Assembly: GCF_001884045.1 (NCBI RefSeq)
Contig: NZ_MACF01000136.1
Coordinates: 1-64,000 of the forward strand
DNA length: 64,000 bases
Origin: Bacillus mobilis
Lineage (GTDB): Bacteria > Bacillota > Bacilli > Bacillales > Bacillaceae_G
Reading direction: 5' to 3'
This document shows positions 34,120 to 44,859 of this stretch, in pieces; position 1 is the stretch's first letter; every line of letters begins with the position of its first letter. The notes under the pieces are model-generated. The model saw only the letters and a list, made by a program, of their open reading frames with translations, made no database searches and was not told the DNA's origin. A program made the translations under genes and the position numbers.

Positions 34120-35490
34120 TTAACGAATAATGGATAAGTCTCTCTTACAAATACTTTCTCTTCCAACCGAATAATAATCTATCCCTTGTTTCTTGACATC
34201 CTCAACAGTATAACAATTTCTTCCATCGAATAAAATAGGCTCTCTCATAAGTTGTTCGTACTTTTCTAACGGATAAGCTCGGATAGCCTCCCATTCTGTC
34301 ATGATAAAAGCCGCACACGCCCCTCTAATCGATTCATCTATACATTCGCTATATTGTATAGTCTCTCCAAAGATGTTTTTCATATTTGGAATCGCCTTCG
34401 GATCATATAGAACTACGTCCGCACCTATATGAATTAATTCTTGTATCATAATAAGAGACGGTGCGTCTCTTATATCATCCGTATTCGGTTTAAATGCCGC
34501 TCCCAGCACCGCAATCCGTTTCTTGTTCATATTTAATACTTTCTTCGCTTTCTCAATCAATAACAACTGTTGTTTATTATTCACTTCAATGACTGCTTTT
34601 AACAAACGAAAATCATGCGCCACATTCCCTGCAATTTGCACAAGGGCCTTCGTATCTTTCGGAAAACACGATCCCCCATAACCAATACCCGCATTTAAAA
34701 ATGACGCCCCAATTCTCTTATCCATTCCCATCCCTTGTGCAACGTCTAATACATCGGCTCCTACCTTCTCACATATATTTGAAATTTCATTGATAAAACT
34801 AATTTTTGTCGCTAAAAAAGCATTCGATGCATATTTAATCATCTCTGCACTTTTTATATCTGTAACATACATTTTCAAGCGTAATTCACTATACAAATTC
34901 TCCACTTTTCGTGCCGCTGCCTCATTATCTGCTCCAATTACAATACGATCTCCCTGAAAAAAATCGTAAATTCCTGAACCTTCCCTTAGAAATTCTGGAT
35001 TCGATACGATATGTAATTCATATCTATTTTGTAATTTTTCCTCAATCCATCCTCTCATAACATCATTTGTACCTACAGGAACCGTACTTTTCGTAACGAC
35101 AGTAATGTCGTTCGTCGCATATGTTCCGATATCATCACAAGCACTTCGAATATATGTTAAATCCGCTGTCCCATCTAATAAAGATGGAGTTCCAACTGCA
35201 ATAAATATAAATTCTGCATCGTAAAATGCTTTTACCCTACTTGTTGTAAAAGTTAAACAATCATTCTCACACGCATCATTTATTAATTCATATAAACCCG
35301 CTTCATAAATAGGCAAATCCCCTTGCTTTATCCGTTCAATTTTCTCATCATTTATATCAAAACATGTGACTGAATGGCCTAACATTGCCAATCCTACTCC
35401 TGTAATCAATCCAACGTATCCGGTACCAATTATCGTAATTTTCATTTCCTTTTCGCACAGGAATATACAATAGAAAATATACGAATACAT
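34120..35490 (-). CDS. ugd: UDP-glucose/UDP-sugar 6-dehydrogenase
   Basis: 456 residues. NAD-binding GTGYVGLITGVGLAMLGH, catalytic Cys in GYGGSCFPKDTKAL and a C-terminal UDP-binding domain (AAFKPNTDDIRDAPS). Converts UDP-glucose to UDP-glucuronate for acidic wall polymers (TuaD-like). The ATG at 35490 has the better SD (CAGGGAG, 6 nt) and adds 15 residues, while the ATG at 35445, giving the usual start MKITIIGTGYVG, has a crowded AAGGA directly against it. I keep 35490 with moderate certainty. Confidence 0.9.
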   Translation of the reverse strand: MYSYIFYCIFLCEKEMKITIIGTGYVGLITGVGLAMLGHSVTCFDINDEKIERIKQGDLPIYEAGLYELINDACENDCLTFTTSRVKAFYDAEFIFIAVGTPSLLDGTADLTYIRSACDDIGTYATNDITVVTKSTVPVGTNDVMRGWIEEKLQNRYELHIVSNPEFLREGSGIYDFFQGDRIVIGADNEAAARKVENLYSELRLKMYVTDIKSAEMIKYASNAFLATKISFINEISNICEKVGADVLDVAQGMGMDKRIGASFLNAGIGYGGSCFPKDTKALVQIAGNVAHDFRLLKAVIEVNNKQQLLLIEKAKKVLNMNKKRIAVLGAAFKPNTDDIRDAPSLIMIQELIHIGADVVLYDPKAIPNMKNIFGETIQYSECIDESIRGACAAFIMTEWEAIRAYPLEKYEQLMREPILFDGRNCYTVEDVKKQGIDYYSVGRESICKRDLSIIR

Positions 35491-36011
35491 AGAATTCTCC
35501 CTGTGCTTCCCCCTCTCACATTAAAAATGAGAAAACTCCTTTACTTCTTTATTATATGAATTACTTTTTCCATTCTTTTTTAAGTTTTTGTAAAATTGCA
35601 TGCAAGAATATGTAATGCAACTTTATTCAGTGAGGGCATTCATCCCCAACTAAATTTTGAGGCGGAAACCTTACTGCCCGTTCATGCAGATAAATTCCCA
35701 CATTTTAACACGGGATTTACTCATTTCTACGTGTAACACTTATAATACTGAAATAAAAGTATTCACTATCGAAGAAATAGAAAAAATGTCATATTCCAAA
35801 GCCCAATACGATTAACCTTCTCAAACGATTCAACATTCTGTATACAATTGTCATATATTCTATCTGCTTCCATTTGCCGTACAAAGAAAAAAAGATTGAA
35901 TTCTAATCTTTTTGTGATACCATATGTTATGAGCCTGTAAATAAACATCATAATTTTCAGATAAATACATTTTAAAAAAATTACGTTAGACTATAAAAGG
36001 GTGGGGTATTA
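35491..36011. other. Intergenic region between ugd and tagO
   Basis: 521 bp, divergent promoters. It holds a bcr-like repeat (about 35630-35710). A 61-codon minus frame at 35766-35951 lacks an SD and looks spurious. Confidence 0.65.
35628..35710. repeat. bcr-like intergenic repeat, copy 2 (partial, inverted)
   Basis: On the minus strand it reads AACGGGCAGTAAGG, CTCAAAATTTAGTTGGGGATG and a CAGTG-type end, matching in order the repeat at 20400-20542, but it is shorter. Confidence 0.6.
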
Positions 36012-37085
36012 ATGGACTCACAAGTGATTTATGCCATTTTGGCATCTTTCATCACTGTACTCGTCGTTACTCCTTTAGTTATTAAGTTAGCTTTTAAAAT
36101 AGGAGCAACAGATAAGCCAAACGCGCGTAAAGTGCACCAAAAAATTATGCCTCGTCTTGGCGGATTAGCGATATTCATTGGTGTAGCTGTAGGATTTGTT
36201 GTCGGCGGCTTATATGAACAAAGAATGTTATCGATAACGCTAGGTGCGATTATCATTGTAATCATCGGTATTTTAGATGATATGTACGAGTTATCTGCGA
36301 AGGTAAAATTCGGTGGACAACTATTAGTTGCCATGATGATTGTAAAAAGTGGATTATTAGTGCAAATATTATATATTCCAATCCTCGGGGATACTGAACT
36401 GGGATGGCTTGCTTATCCAATTACAGTATTTTGGATTGTAGGTATTACAAATGCAATCAACTTAATTGATGGCTTAGATGGGTTATCTGCTGGTATTTCA
36501 TCTATCGTACTTGCAACGCTAGCATATATGGCCTTCACTAGCCCATGGGGCACTGGAGCTGCTATTATTTTACCACTAGCATTAATTACATTAGCAAGTA
36601 CAATTGGATTTTTATTCTACAACTTCCATCCAGCAAAAATTTTCATGGGAGATACAGGCGCACTATTTTTAGGATACTGTATTTCTGTCATATCGTTACT
36701 TGGATTATACAAAAGTGTAACGTTATTCAGCTTTATCGTTCCAGTTATCATTTTAGGCGTACCTGTATTTGATACGACATTTGCAATTATCCGCCGTATC
36801 GTAAATAAAAAACCTATTTCAGCACCAGATAAATCGCATTTACATCACCGTTTACTTGCAATGGGCTTCTCTCATCGTAAAACGGTACTAATTATATACG
36901 CATTTGGTATTTTCTTTAGTGTAAATGCAATCATTTTCTCTAGTGCGACATTATGGTTATCCATTATTCTTCTTTTCGTTTTAATCTTCTTTACAGAGAT
37001 TATTGCTGAAGTAATTGGGCTTGTACATGAACGTTACAAACCACTTATTTCCTTCTATAAAAAAGTGAAAAAACGCGAAGACTAA
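36012..37085 (+). CDS. tagO: Undecaprenyl-phosphate GlcNAc-1-phosphate transferase
   Basis: 357 residues, about ten or eleven TM helices of the MraY/WecA superfamily: KVHQKIMPRLGGLAIF, NAINLIDGLDGLSAG, FMGDTGALFLGY, VPVFDTTFAIIRR and the cytoplasmic HLHHR motif. It starts teichoic-acid-type polymer synthesis by loading GlcNAc-1-P onto the lipid carrier. GTGGGG SD. Flanked by wall-polymer genes as in B. subtilis. Confidence 0.95.
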   Translation: MDSQVIYAILASFITVLVVTPLVIKLAFKIGATDKPNARKVHQKIMPRLGGLAIFIGVAVGFVVGGLYEQRMLSITLGAIIIVIIGILDDMYELSAKVKFGGQLLVAMMIVKSGLLVQILYIPILGDTELGWLAYPITVFWIVGITNAINLIDGLDGLSAGISSIVLATLAYMAFTSPWGTGAAIILPLALITLASTIGFLFYNFHPAKIFMGDTGALFLGYCISVISLLGLYKSVTLFSFIVPVIILGVPVFDTTFAIIRRIVNKKPISAPDKSHLHHRLLAMGFSHRKTVLIIYAFGIFFSVNAIIFSSATLWLSIILLFVLIFFTEIIAEVIGLVHERYKPLISFYKKVKKRED

Positions 37086-37119
37086 TTGTAGTATAGCCTT
37101 TACAATTATGAAATATTCA

Positions 37120-37157
37120 AATAGCATCCTCTTTCTTATAAGAGGATGCTATTTTTT
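37120..37157 (+). terminator. tagO terminator
   Basis: AATAGCATCCTCTT/AAGAGGATGCTATT stem, short loop, T-run TTTTTTATTTTTT. Confidence 0.92.
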
Positions 37158-37292
37158 ATTTTTTACTCCTCATTTCATATTTCCAAAATATAGTTTGTTT
37201 GAGAGTCCCACTATTGGAGAAAGATATACATAATAAGAAAAGGATTATATTTTCTTTTTTACATCTTGATTGTCAAACTGAGGGTGAATGTT

Positions 37293-38030
37293 ATGATCAA
37301 GCGAGTATTTCAATACATTATTTTATTTTTAACAATTACTATGTACGCGTCATCTCATGCAAGGGCAACTACAATGATTCCTGCTGAACATCATCCAAAT
37401 ACTGAAACTACCTCTCCTATCCAAAAAATCGCGTACTTAACATTTGATGACGGACCAAACAAATATACTACGCAAATTTTAAACATCTTAAAAGAAAAGA
37501 ACGGAAAAGCAACTTTCTTTGTTATTGGTGGAAAAGTGCCACATTATAAAAAAACAATGCAACGATTAATTAAAGACGGACATTATATCGGACTTCACAG
37601 TATGTCACACGATGTAAAACGCCTTTATACTGGTGATCCATCTGCTTTAATTACAGAAATGGAACAAACACAAACCATTGTTCAGCAAGTTACAAAATTA
37701 AATACACATCTCGTTCGTGTCCCGTACGGTAGCATGCCTTACTTAAAAAAGAATTACCGTGATGCACTTGTATCCGCCCAGTATAAAATGTGGGATTGGA
37801 CAATCGATACATATGACTGGAAAAGCTATGACAATCCTTCTGCCATATTAGAAAGAGTACGTAATCAGAGCGATGAACAAGTCGAAGTGATTTTAATGCA
37901 TGATTCGAGTGTAACCGTACAAATACTGCCACAAGTAATTGATTACTTACAGTCACAAGGATACAAACTTCTTCCCTATAATCCGTCTTCCCATCTCGAA
38001 GTGAACTTTTGGAAAGACACAAGATTGTAA
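37293..38030 (+). CDS. Polysaccharide deacetylase (CE4)
   Basis: 245 residues from ATG 37293 (SD GAGGGTG). Signal peptide 1-25 (FLTITMYASSHARA), then a NodB fold with motif 1 TFDDGPN, motif 2 HSMSHD, motif 3 RVPYGS, motif 4 WDWTIDTYDW and motif 5 LMHDS. All metal ligands (D, H, H) are present, so it is likely active, acting on peptidoglycan or another amino sugar polymer outside the cell. Substrate not determined. Followed by a hairpin at 38030-38062. Confidence 0.9.
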   Translation: MIKRVFQYIILFLTITMYASSHARATTMIPAEHHPNTETTSPIQKIAYLTFDDGPNKYTTQILNILKEKNGKATFFVIGGKVPHYKKTMQRLIKDGHYIGLHSMSHDVKRLYTGDPSALITEMEQTQTIVQQVTKLNTHLVRVPYGSMPYLKKNYRDALVSAQYKMWDWTIDTYDWKSYDNPSAILERVRNQSDEQVEVILMHDSSVTVQILPQVIDYLQSQGYKLLPYNPSSHLEVNFWKDTRL

Positions 38031-38064
38031 CAGCTTTAGTGCCTATATGCTAAAGCTGTTTTAT
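38030..38064 (+). terminator. Terminator after the deacetylase
   Basis: ACAGCTTTAG/CTAAAGCTGT stem with an 8-nt loop, then TTTATTTTT. Confidence 0.85.
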
Positions 38065-38134
38065 TTTTCTCTTCCCACCCTTCCCATTTTTGTGTAAAAT
38101 TTTAAATAGTGATGAAGTTTCGAGGTGAATAGAA

Positions 38135-40810
38135 ATGAAACGAATAGATCTCATTTTTAACGCAATACAAGAAGGCAATTATACAGAAGGTGTAACCGCA
38201 TCAGAACTCGCTACCCTGTTGCAACTAGATCGCGCCAATGTAAGTAGCGACTTAAACAAACTTGTAAAAGATAAACGTTTATTAAAAACAAATACGCGTC
38301 CTGTTCGTTTTTATATAGAAACGAACGCTTCGTTGGAAACGCATTCAAAGGAAACAACTTCATTAGATACATTTGCAATTGAAAATACAAGCCTTAAAAT
38401 CGCAATCGAAAAAGCGAAAGCTTCTATTCTCTATCCTCCCAACGGTATGCATACTTTGCTGCTAGGAGAAACAGGAGTCGGAAAATCTATGTTCGCTTCT
38501 TTAATGCACGAATATGCAATTGAAGTTGAACAGCTTCCTAAAAATGCACCATTTATCGTCTTTAACTGTGCTGATTACGCAAATAATCCACAGCTACTAC
38601 TGGGGCAGTTATTTGGGATTAAAAAAGGAGCTTATACAGGGGCAAGTGATCAAAAAGGGTTAATTGAAAAAGCACATGAAGGGATCCTTTTCTTAGATGA
38701 AGTACATCGTCTTCCTCCAGAGGGACAAGAAATGCTTTTCACCTTTATTGACCGCGGGGTATACCGCCGCCTTGGAGAAACAGAAAACGAGCGTAAAGCA
38801 CAAGTACTAATCATTACTGCAACAACAGAAGAACCAAATTCATTTTTATTAAAAACATTTACAAGACGTATACCGATGACCGTTACGCTACCACCACTTC
38901 GTGAGCGTACACATAAAGAACGATTTGCTTTACTGCAACTATTTTTCACAAACGAAGCGATACGTCTGCGAAAAGAAATTCACGTTAGCCCGAATACAAT
39001 GCGTGCCTTCGTCTTTTACAATTGTCCCAATAACATCGGTCAATTAAAAACGGATGTACAAATTGCCTGTGCGAAAGCCTATTCTGACTTCGTGACAAAG
39101 AAACGTGATTCTGTCTATGTTTCAAGTACAGATTTACCTTGGTATATGAAAGAAGGGCTATTCATTGAAAGAAAGAGCCGTCATCTATACCAAATACCAA
39201 ATGAAACATTTGTATTTACGGGTAATGAAGGTTGGAGTAATCATAAAATAGAAAATGAAAAACAATCTTCTATATACGATTATATTGATTATAAATATGA
39301 AGAACTTCAAGCTCGCGGTATTGAAGAGGACGAATTAGAATTACTAATAGAAAATGATATTCAAAGCTTTTTCGTACAATATTTTAACCAAATTTCTAAA
39401 AAAACAAGTCATGAAAATGTTTTTAAAATTGTGGATCGTAATATCGTTTCCGTTTGCGAAAAAATTGCGTTACTTGCTGAGAAGCATTTATCTAAGACGT
39501 TTGACGAAAAAGTATTTCTCGCTTTAAGCTTACATGTACAGACAACTCTACAACGTTTGCAAGCTGGAAAACAAATTCATCACCCACAATTAAATCAAAT
39601 TCGTACAAAATATAAAGAAGCTTTTTCCGTAGCGATGCAATGCATTCAACTACTGGAGGATGAATTACAAATAACAATGCCTATTGATGAAGCAGGCTTT
39701 TTAACAATGTTCTTCGTTGTTGATCCAATTCCTGCCTCACAAACAGAAGTAAAAGTATTAATATTAGCGCACGGTAACGGCATCGCAACAGAGATGGCAA
39801 ACGTCGCAAACGAACTTCTCGGCATTGAAGAAGTAACTGGTATTGATATGCCGTTACATGAATCGCCGAAAGATTTCCTAGAGCGTGTGAAAGTGTATAT
39901 GAAAACACTCCAAAATGTAAATGGGCTTCTCTTACTCGTTGATATGGGCTCTCTCGCTTATATTGGGGATATATTAGAAACTGAGTTCAAAATCCCGGTA
40001 CGTGTTCTTTCCATGACAAGCACCCCACATGCACTAGAAGCAGCTCGAAAAGCACAGCTCGGCTACTCGTTAGATGCATTATATGAAACAGTGAAGAACT
40101 TAACACCGTTTTACTTAAACGTACAAGAAGAAAAGAAAAAGCCGCTATCACCAATGAAATCTGTTATTTTGACAGCTTGTTTAACTGGGGAAGGCAGCGC
40201 TTTAGCTATTCAAAAAATGTTAGAGAACTATTTGCGATTTGACAAAGACTTAATTGAAATTATTCCGATTAGTATCGTCCATGAAAAAGATTTAACAAAA
40301 ATGATTGAGAACATAAAAAAAGAGCGGAATATCATTTGTATCGTCACAAATTTCGATGTGCAAGTGCCATGCTTGACATATCATTTCCAAGACATTGTAA
40401 ACTACACAGCGATTCAGCCAATTCAAGAATTAATTACGTATGAAGAAACATATGCAAAAATGGCTGATATTCTTGAACAACAAATGCAGCGGAACGACGG
40501 AGCATTACTTATTAAAACAATTCGTTACGCATTAAATACAATTCAAGAATTAATTTCCTTACAGCTAACTCCCGACAGCTTAATGGGTGTAATTCTGCAT
40601 ATGAGCTGTATGGTTGACCGTCTTCAAAAAGGAGAAAGCCTCCTCCCTCATCCAGATAAAGAAAAACGAAGACAAGATGAGTACTGGATGTATATGAAAG
40701 TGAAAAAAGCATTACAACCAATTGAAAATACATTTGAAATACAAATACCTGATGACGAAGTGTTTTATGTCATGGACTTCTTCATTAAAAATCAGCCTGT
40801 AAAAAATTAA
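38135..40810 (+). CDS. LevR-type sigma-54 activator with PRD and PTS domains
   Basis: 891 residues. Residues 1-70: winged HTH. Residues about 85-330: AAA+ sigma-54 interaction domain with Walker A LLGETGVGKS, the sigma-54 contact loop GAYTGA (a variant of GAFTGA) and Walker B GILFLDEVH. Then PRD1 (LSLHVQTTLQRLQAGK, His), an EIIA-mannose-like domain (VLILAHGNGIATEMANV, His near 545), EIIB-like and PRD2 (GVILHMSCMVDRLQKGE). PTS phosphorylation of its His residues tunes activity. A sigma-54 promoter at 47061-47078 upstream of the chb-type operon is the likely target. That link is inference. Confidence 0.9.
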   Translation: MKRIDLIFNAIQEGNYTEGVTASELATLLQLDRANVSSDLNKLVKDKRLLKTNTRPVRFYIETNASLETHSKETTSLDTFAIENTSLKIAIEKAKASILYPPNGMHTLLLGETGVGKSMFASLMHEYAIEVEQLPKNAPFIVFNCADYANNPQLLLGQLFGIKKGAYTGASDQKGLIEKAHEGILFLDEVHRLPPEGQEMLFTFIDRGVYRRLGETENERKAQVLIITATTEEPNSFLLKTFTRRIPMTVTLPPLRERTHKERFALLQLFFTNEAIRLRKEIHVSPNTMRAFVFYNCPNNIGQLKTDVQIACAKAYSDFVTKKRDSVYVSSTDLPWYMKEGLFIERKSRHLYQIPNETFVFTGNEGWSNHKIENEKQSSIYDYIDYKYEELQARGIEEDELELLIENDIQSFFVQYFNQISKKTSHENVFKIVDRNIVSVCEKIALLAEKHLSKTFDEKVFLALSLHVQTTLQRLQAGKQIHHPQLNQIRTKYKEAFSVAMQCIQLLEDELQITMPIDEAGFLTMFFVVDPIPASQTEVKVLILAHGNGIATEMANVANELLGIEEVTGIDMPLHESPKDFLERVKVYMKTLQNVNGLLLLVDMGSLAYIGDILETEFKIPVRVLSMTSTPHALEAARKAQLGYSLDALYETVKNLTPFYLNVQEEKKKPLSPMKSVILTACLTGEGSALAIQKMLENYLRFDKDLIEIIPISIVHEKDLTKMIENIKKERNIICIVTNFDVQVPCLTYHFQDIVNYTAIQPIQELITYEETYAKMADILEQQMQRNDGALLIKTIRYALNTIQELISLQLTPDSLMGVILHMSCMVDRLQKGESLLPHPDKEKRRQDEYWMYMKVKKALQPIENTFEIQIPDDEVFYVMDFFIKNQPVKN

Positions 40811-40829
40811 TCGAGGCAGTTGTTTAAGT

Positions 40830-40908
40830 ATATCGACCGTAACACGAATTATATCAGCGCTTTTTCAAATATATCGATTTACCGGCAATAATCGCTACAA
40901 TTTGCACC
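40830..40908. repeat. Intergenic short repeat, copy C
   Basis: On the minus strand TCGATATATTTGAAAAA then GCGCTGATATA, plus a further TCGATATA, after the LevR-type gene. Same family as the copies at 8696, 14813 and 52626. Confidence 0.5.
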
Positions 40909-40914
40909 TAATAG

Positions 40915-40951
40915 CAAAAAAGGCTGTTCCAAAATATGGACAGCCTTTTTT
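40915..40951 (-). terminator. Terminator of the CHRD gene
   Basis: AAAAAAGGCTGT..CC / GG.CAGCCTTTTTT stem with A and T runs on both sides, able to act for both converging genes. Confidence 0.85.
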
Positions 40952-41365
40952 CTACTTCTTTACTTTCCTGATTCTCCCCCTGATTTCGCCCTTCTTATTG
41001 GACTTCGTATACACATTTACATATACATTCGCCTGAATGATTTCTTGAAGTAAGTTATCAAACGCTCGCCCCTGTAAAGGCCCTTCAAAATCCTCCACAT
41101 TGACTACACCGGTCACGACTCCTTCACTTACACTAATACCTTGCTTTAGCGGACCAAACAAATTCAAAACAACTGGACCAATTTGATCCGCTTTCCCTAA
41201 ATGAATTTGGCATGATGTAACTTTTTCGATGTTTTTCAATATGACCCGATATTGTAATTTCTTTAAATCATCACTAAATATAAACTCTGTTACGCCATAA
41301 GCTTCTGTATTTACAGGAGGTATTTCCCTCTTGCCTGTTAACCTCGCAAAGAAATGTGTTGTCAT
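40952..41365 (-). CDS. CHRD domain protein
   Basis: 137 residues from ATG 41365 (SD AAGGAGA, 8 nt). An 11-residue longer frame has no SD. Pattern of the CHRD domain: FFARLTGKREIPPVNTEAYG, YRVILKNIEKVTSCQIHLGKADQIGPVVLNL, LLQEIIQANVYVNVYTKSNKKGEIRGRI. No signal peptide, so it is probably cytoplasmic or spore-associated; function unknown. Alone between the LevR-type and chrA genes. Confidence 0.85.
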   Translation of the reverse strand: MTTHFFARLTGKREIPPVNTEAYGVTEFIFSDDLKKLQYRVILKNIEKVTSCQIHLGKADQIGPVVLNLFGPLKQGISVSEGVVTGVVNVEDFEGPLQGRAFDNLLQEIIQANVYVNVYTKSNKKGEIRGRIRKVKK

Positions 41366-41554
41366 ACGGGCATTCTCCTTATATAAATTTCCCAGCACTA
41401 CTTCTACTACTTTATGGTTTATACATAATCATTTATGACTTTTTCAAGTTTTAATTACGAAGAAAAGATTCACACAATCTTTACATTAGAATCGTTCCTT
41501 TTGCTTTACTACCTCTTGTATAATGCACTTAGAAAAACATCCTAGGAGGTCATT

Positions 41555-42736
41555 TTGGAAAATAACACATACACTTTTCGCACATTATTAGAGATTTTTC
41601 TCGTCTCATTTAAATTAGGACTTACTTCATTTGGTGGTCCTGTCGCCCATCTCGGCTATTTCCACCACGAATACGTACAAAAAAGAAAATGGATGGATGA
41701 AAGAAGCTATGGAGATTTAGTAGCACTATGCCAATTCCTTCCTGGCCCTGCTAGCAGTCAAGTCGGTATGGGGATTGGATTATTAAGGGGCGGGGTATTA
41801 GGAGCTATTATTTCATGGATCGGATTCACTTTACCGTCTGTGCTTGTTTTGGTTTTCTTCGCCTCGTTCCTTAATCAGTTCGATCTTGGAAGTGCTGGCT
41901 GGATTCACGGGCTAAAACTTGTAGCAGTCGCTATTGTTGCTCATGCCATATGGGGAATGGCGCAAAAATTAACGCCAGACCGAAATCGCGCGACGATTGC
42001 GATTGTAACTGCCGCAATCGCCTTATTATGGCCAAGTAGCTGGACACAAGTTATCCTCATTATAATATCTGGCTTTATCGGCTGGTTTTTATATCGCAAC
42101 CAACCAATTAGCCAATCTCAACATATAAAAGTACCTATTTCAAAAAAGATAGCAGTTTCTTGTCTCGTCTTATTCTTTGGACTATTACTGCTGCTACCAA
42201 TATTAAGACCGTTCTCCTATTACATCGCTTTATTTGATAGTTTTTATCGCTCTGGTGCACTTGTATTTGGAGGCGGACACGTCGTGCTTCCCCTTCTTGA
42301 AGGTGAGTTCGTACAAAACGGAATGCTGACGAAAGAACAGTTCCTAGCTGGATACGGATTAACACAAGCCGTACCAGGCCCACTATTTACATTCGCCTCT
42401 TATATAGGAGCAGTGTTAAATGGGACGCTTGGAGCCACACTCGCAACAATCGCGATCTTTCTTCCTGCTTTCTTACTCGTTATTGGTGTTTTACCATTTT
42501 GGGATAGTGTAAGAAAAATACCTTTCATACAAGGTGCACTACTTGGGGTCAATGCAGCTGTTGTTGGTATTTTATTAGCAGCTTTTTATGATCCTATTTG
42601 GACAAGCACCATTATGAACGCTGTAGATTTTGTTTTTGCGTCTCTTCTATTTTGCTTGCTCGCTTTTTGGAAAACACCACCTTGGGTTATCGTTATACTC
42701 GGAGCCTTCGGCGGATATATTCTATCCATCTTGTAA
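41555..42736 (+). CDS. chrA: Chromate transporter family protein (ChrA-type)
   Basis: 393 residues with two homologous CHR domains in antiparallel form: FGGPVAHLGYFHHEYVQKRKWM... FLPGPASSQVGMGIG, and FGGGHVVLPLLEGEFVQNGMLTKEQFLAGYGLTQAVPGPLFTFASYIGA. About ten TM helices. Exports chromate/sulfate-type oxyanions in known cases, but many members have no tested substrate. Start TTG 41555 behind AGGAGGT. Confidence 0.9.
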   Translation: MENNTYTFRTLLEIFLVSFKLGLTSFGGPVAHLGYFHHEYVQKRKWMDERSYGDLVALCQFLPGPASSQVGMGIGLLRGGVLGAIISWIGFTLPSVLVLVFFASFLNQFDLGSAGWIHGLKLVAVAIVAHAIWGMAQKLTPDRNRATIAIVTAAIALLWPSSWTQVILIIISGFIGWFLYRNQPISQSQHIKVPISKKIAVSCLVLFFGLLLLLPILRPFSYYIALFDSFYRSGALVFGGGHVVLPLLEGEFVQNGMLTKEQFLAGYGLTQAVPGPLFTFASYIGAVLNGTLGATLATIAIFLPAFLLVIGVLPFWDSVRKIPFIQGALLGVNAAVVGILLAAFYDPIWTSTIMNAVDFVFASLLFCLLAFWKTPPWVIVILGAFGGYILSIL

Positions 42737-42742
42737 GTACAA

Positions 42743-42774
42743 AAAAACGACGGCATGATATAGCCGTCGTTTTT
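42743..42774. terminator. Bidirectional terminator chrA / chbG
   Basis: AAAAACGACGGC/GCCGTCGTTTTT perfect stem with an 8-nt loop. Confidence 0.92.
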
Positions 42775-42777
42775 CTA

Positions 42778-43515
<738 letters not shown>

Positions 43516-43530
43516 CTAAATAGCGCCGCT

Positions 43531-44856
43531 TTATTTTTCTACCTTTTTGAAGAACTGTGGAAGATATTCTTTATGAGCTTCCAACATTTCATCTAAAATT
43601 TGTTTTGCAACTTTATCTGATGGTACAAGTGGATTAATTGTCATAGCAAGCAGCGCTTTATGATAATCACCTGTAACAGCAGCTTCAATTGTTGTGCGCT
43701 CAAATGATTTAATTTGCTGTACTAAACCGCGAACTGGTACTGGAAGATCTCCAACCGCAATTGGTTTTGGACCTTCTTTCGTAATAATACAGTTCACTTC
43801 AACAGCTGAATCATGTGGTAAGCTTGCAATTGTTCCGTTGTTTCGTGTATTAACAGGCTGGATATCACCTTTATTATTGTAAATAGACGTAATTAAACTA
43901 CATGCTGCGTCACTATAATAAGCGCCGCCACGTTTTTCTAATTGTGGTGGTTTAATATCTAAGTTCGGGTCTTTATATAATTCGAATAAATCATCTTCTA
44001 ATTGTTTTACTACTTCTGCACGTGTACCTTTTTCAACTGAAGCTTCTTTCTCTTCTTCTAACATTTCACGTGTTTTGTAGTAATAACGGTGGTATGGACA
44101 TGGAATTGCGCGAAGGCCGCGAATAAAGTCTGGCTCCCAGTTAAGCGCTGCAATATTTTCCATCGTAATTTGCTTTTCTGGATCTGTTACAAGCTCTAAC
44201 ACACGATCCATTACACTTACGCCATCTAAATATACATCTAGTCCGTATACCATATGATTTAAACCTGCGAAATCAACGTGGACACGACTCGCATCTACTT
44301 CAAGTAATCTTGCAAGACCCATGCGGATTCCGATTGGAACGTTACATAGACCAACTACTCTTTGAATATTTGTATAACGAAGGACAGCTTCTGTTACCAT
44401 ACCAGCTGGGTTCGCGAAGTTAATTAACCATGCATTCGGACAAAGCTCCTCCATATCCTTACAAATATCTAAAATAACAGGAATCGTTCTCAGCGCTTTG
44501 AATAAACCACCAGGACCATTCGTTTCCTGACCGATTACATCATATTTTAACGGGATTGCTTCATCTTTTGCACGAGCTTCTAATAAACCTACGCGAAGCT
44601 GCGTTGTTACGAAATCAGCACCTTTTAATGCTTCACGGCGATCAAGTGTTAAATGTACCTCGATTGGTAAACCAGATTTTTTCACCATACGTTTCGCTAA
44701 GTTACCAACGATTTCTAACTTTTCTTTTCCTGCCTCAATATCTACTAACCAAATTTCACGAACAGGAAGCTCATCATAACGCTTAATAAATCCTTCAATT
44801 AACTCTGGTGTATAACTAGATCCACCGCCGATTGTAGCAATTTTAATTCCAGTCAT
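43531..44856 (-). CDS. chbF: GH4 6-phospho-beta-glucosidase
   Basis: 441 residues, NAD- and Mn-dependent family 4 glycosidase: NAD loop GGGSSYTPELIEGF, metal Cys/His in GLCNVPIG and NHMVYGLDVY, and the tail NNGTIASLPHDSAVEVNC. Hydrolyses beta-linked disaccharide phosphates delivered by the PTS. The order IIB-IIC-IIA-GH4-ChbG matches E. coli chbBCA(R)FG, pointing to N,N'-diacetylchitobiose. A B. subtilis licH-type cellobiose role cannot be excluded. Confidence 0.92.
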   Translation of the reverse strand: MTGIKIATIGGGSSYTPELIEGFIKRYDELPVREIWLVDIEAGKEKLEIVGNLAKRMVKKSGLPIEVHLTLDRREALKGADFVTTQLRVGLLEARAKDEAIPLKYDVIGQETNGPGGLFKALRTIPVILDICKDMEELCPNAWLINFANPAGMVTEAVLRYTNIQRVVGLCNVPIGIRMGLARLLEVDASRVHVDFAGLNHMVYGLDVYLDGVSVMDRVLELVTDPEKQITMENIAALNWEPDFIRGLRAIPCPYHRYYYKTREMLEEEKEASVEKGTRAEVVKQLEDDLFELYKDPNLDIKPPQLEKRGGAYYSDAACSLITSIYNNKGDIQPVNTRNNGTIASLPHDSAVEVNCIITKEGPKPIAVGDLPVPVRGLVQQIKSFERTTIEAAVTGDYHKALLAMTINPLVPSDKVAKQILDEMLEAHKEYLPQFFKKVEK

Positions 44857-44859
44857 GCT

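Noticed and set aside
35766-35951. 61-codon minus-strand frame upstream of tagO
   Set aside because: No SD, in an AT-rich promoter region, composition unlike neighbouring genes.
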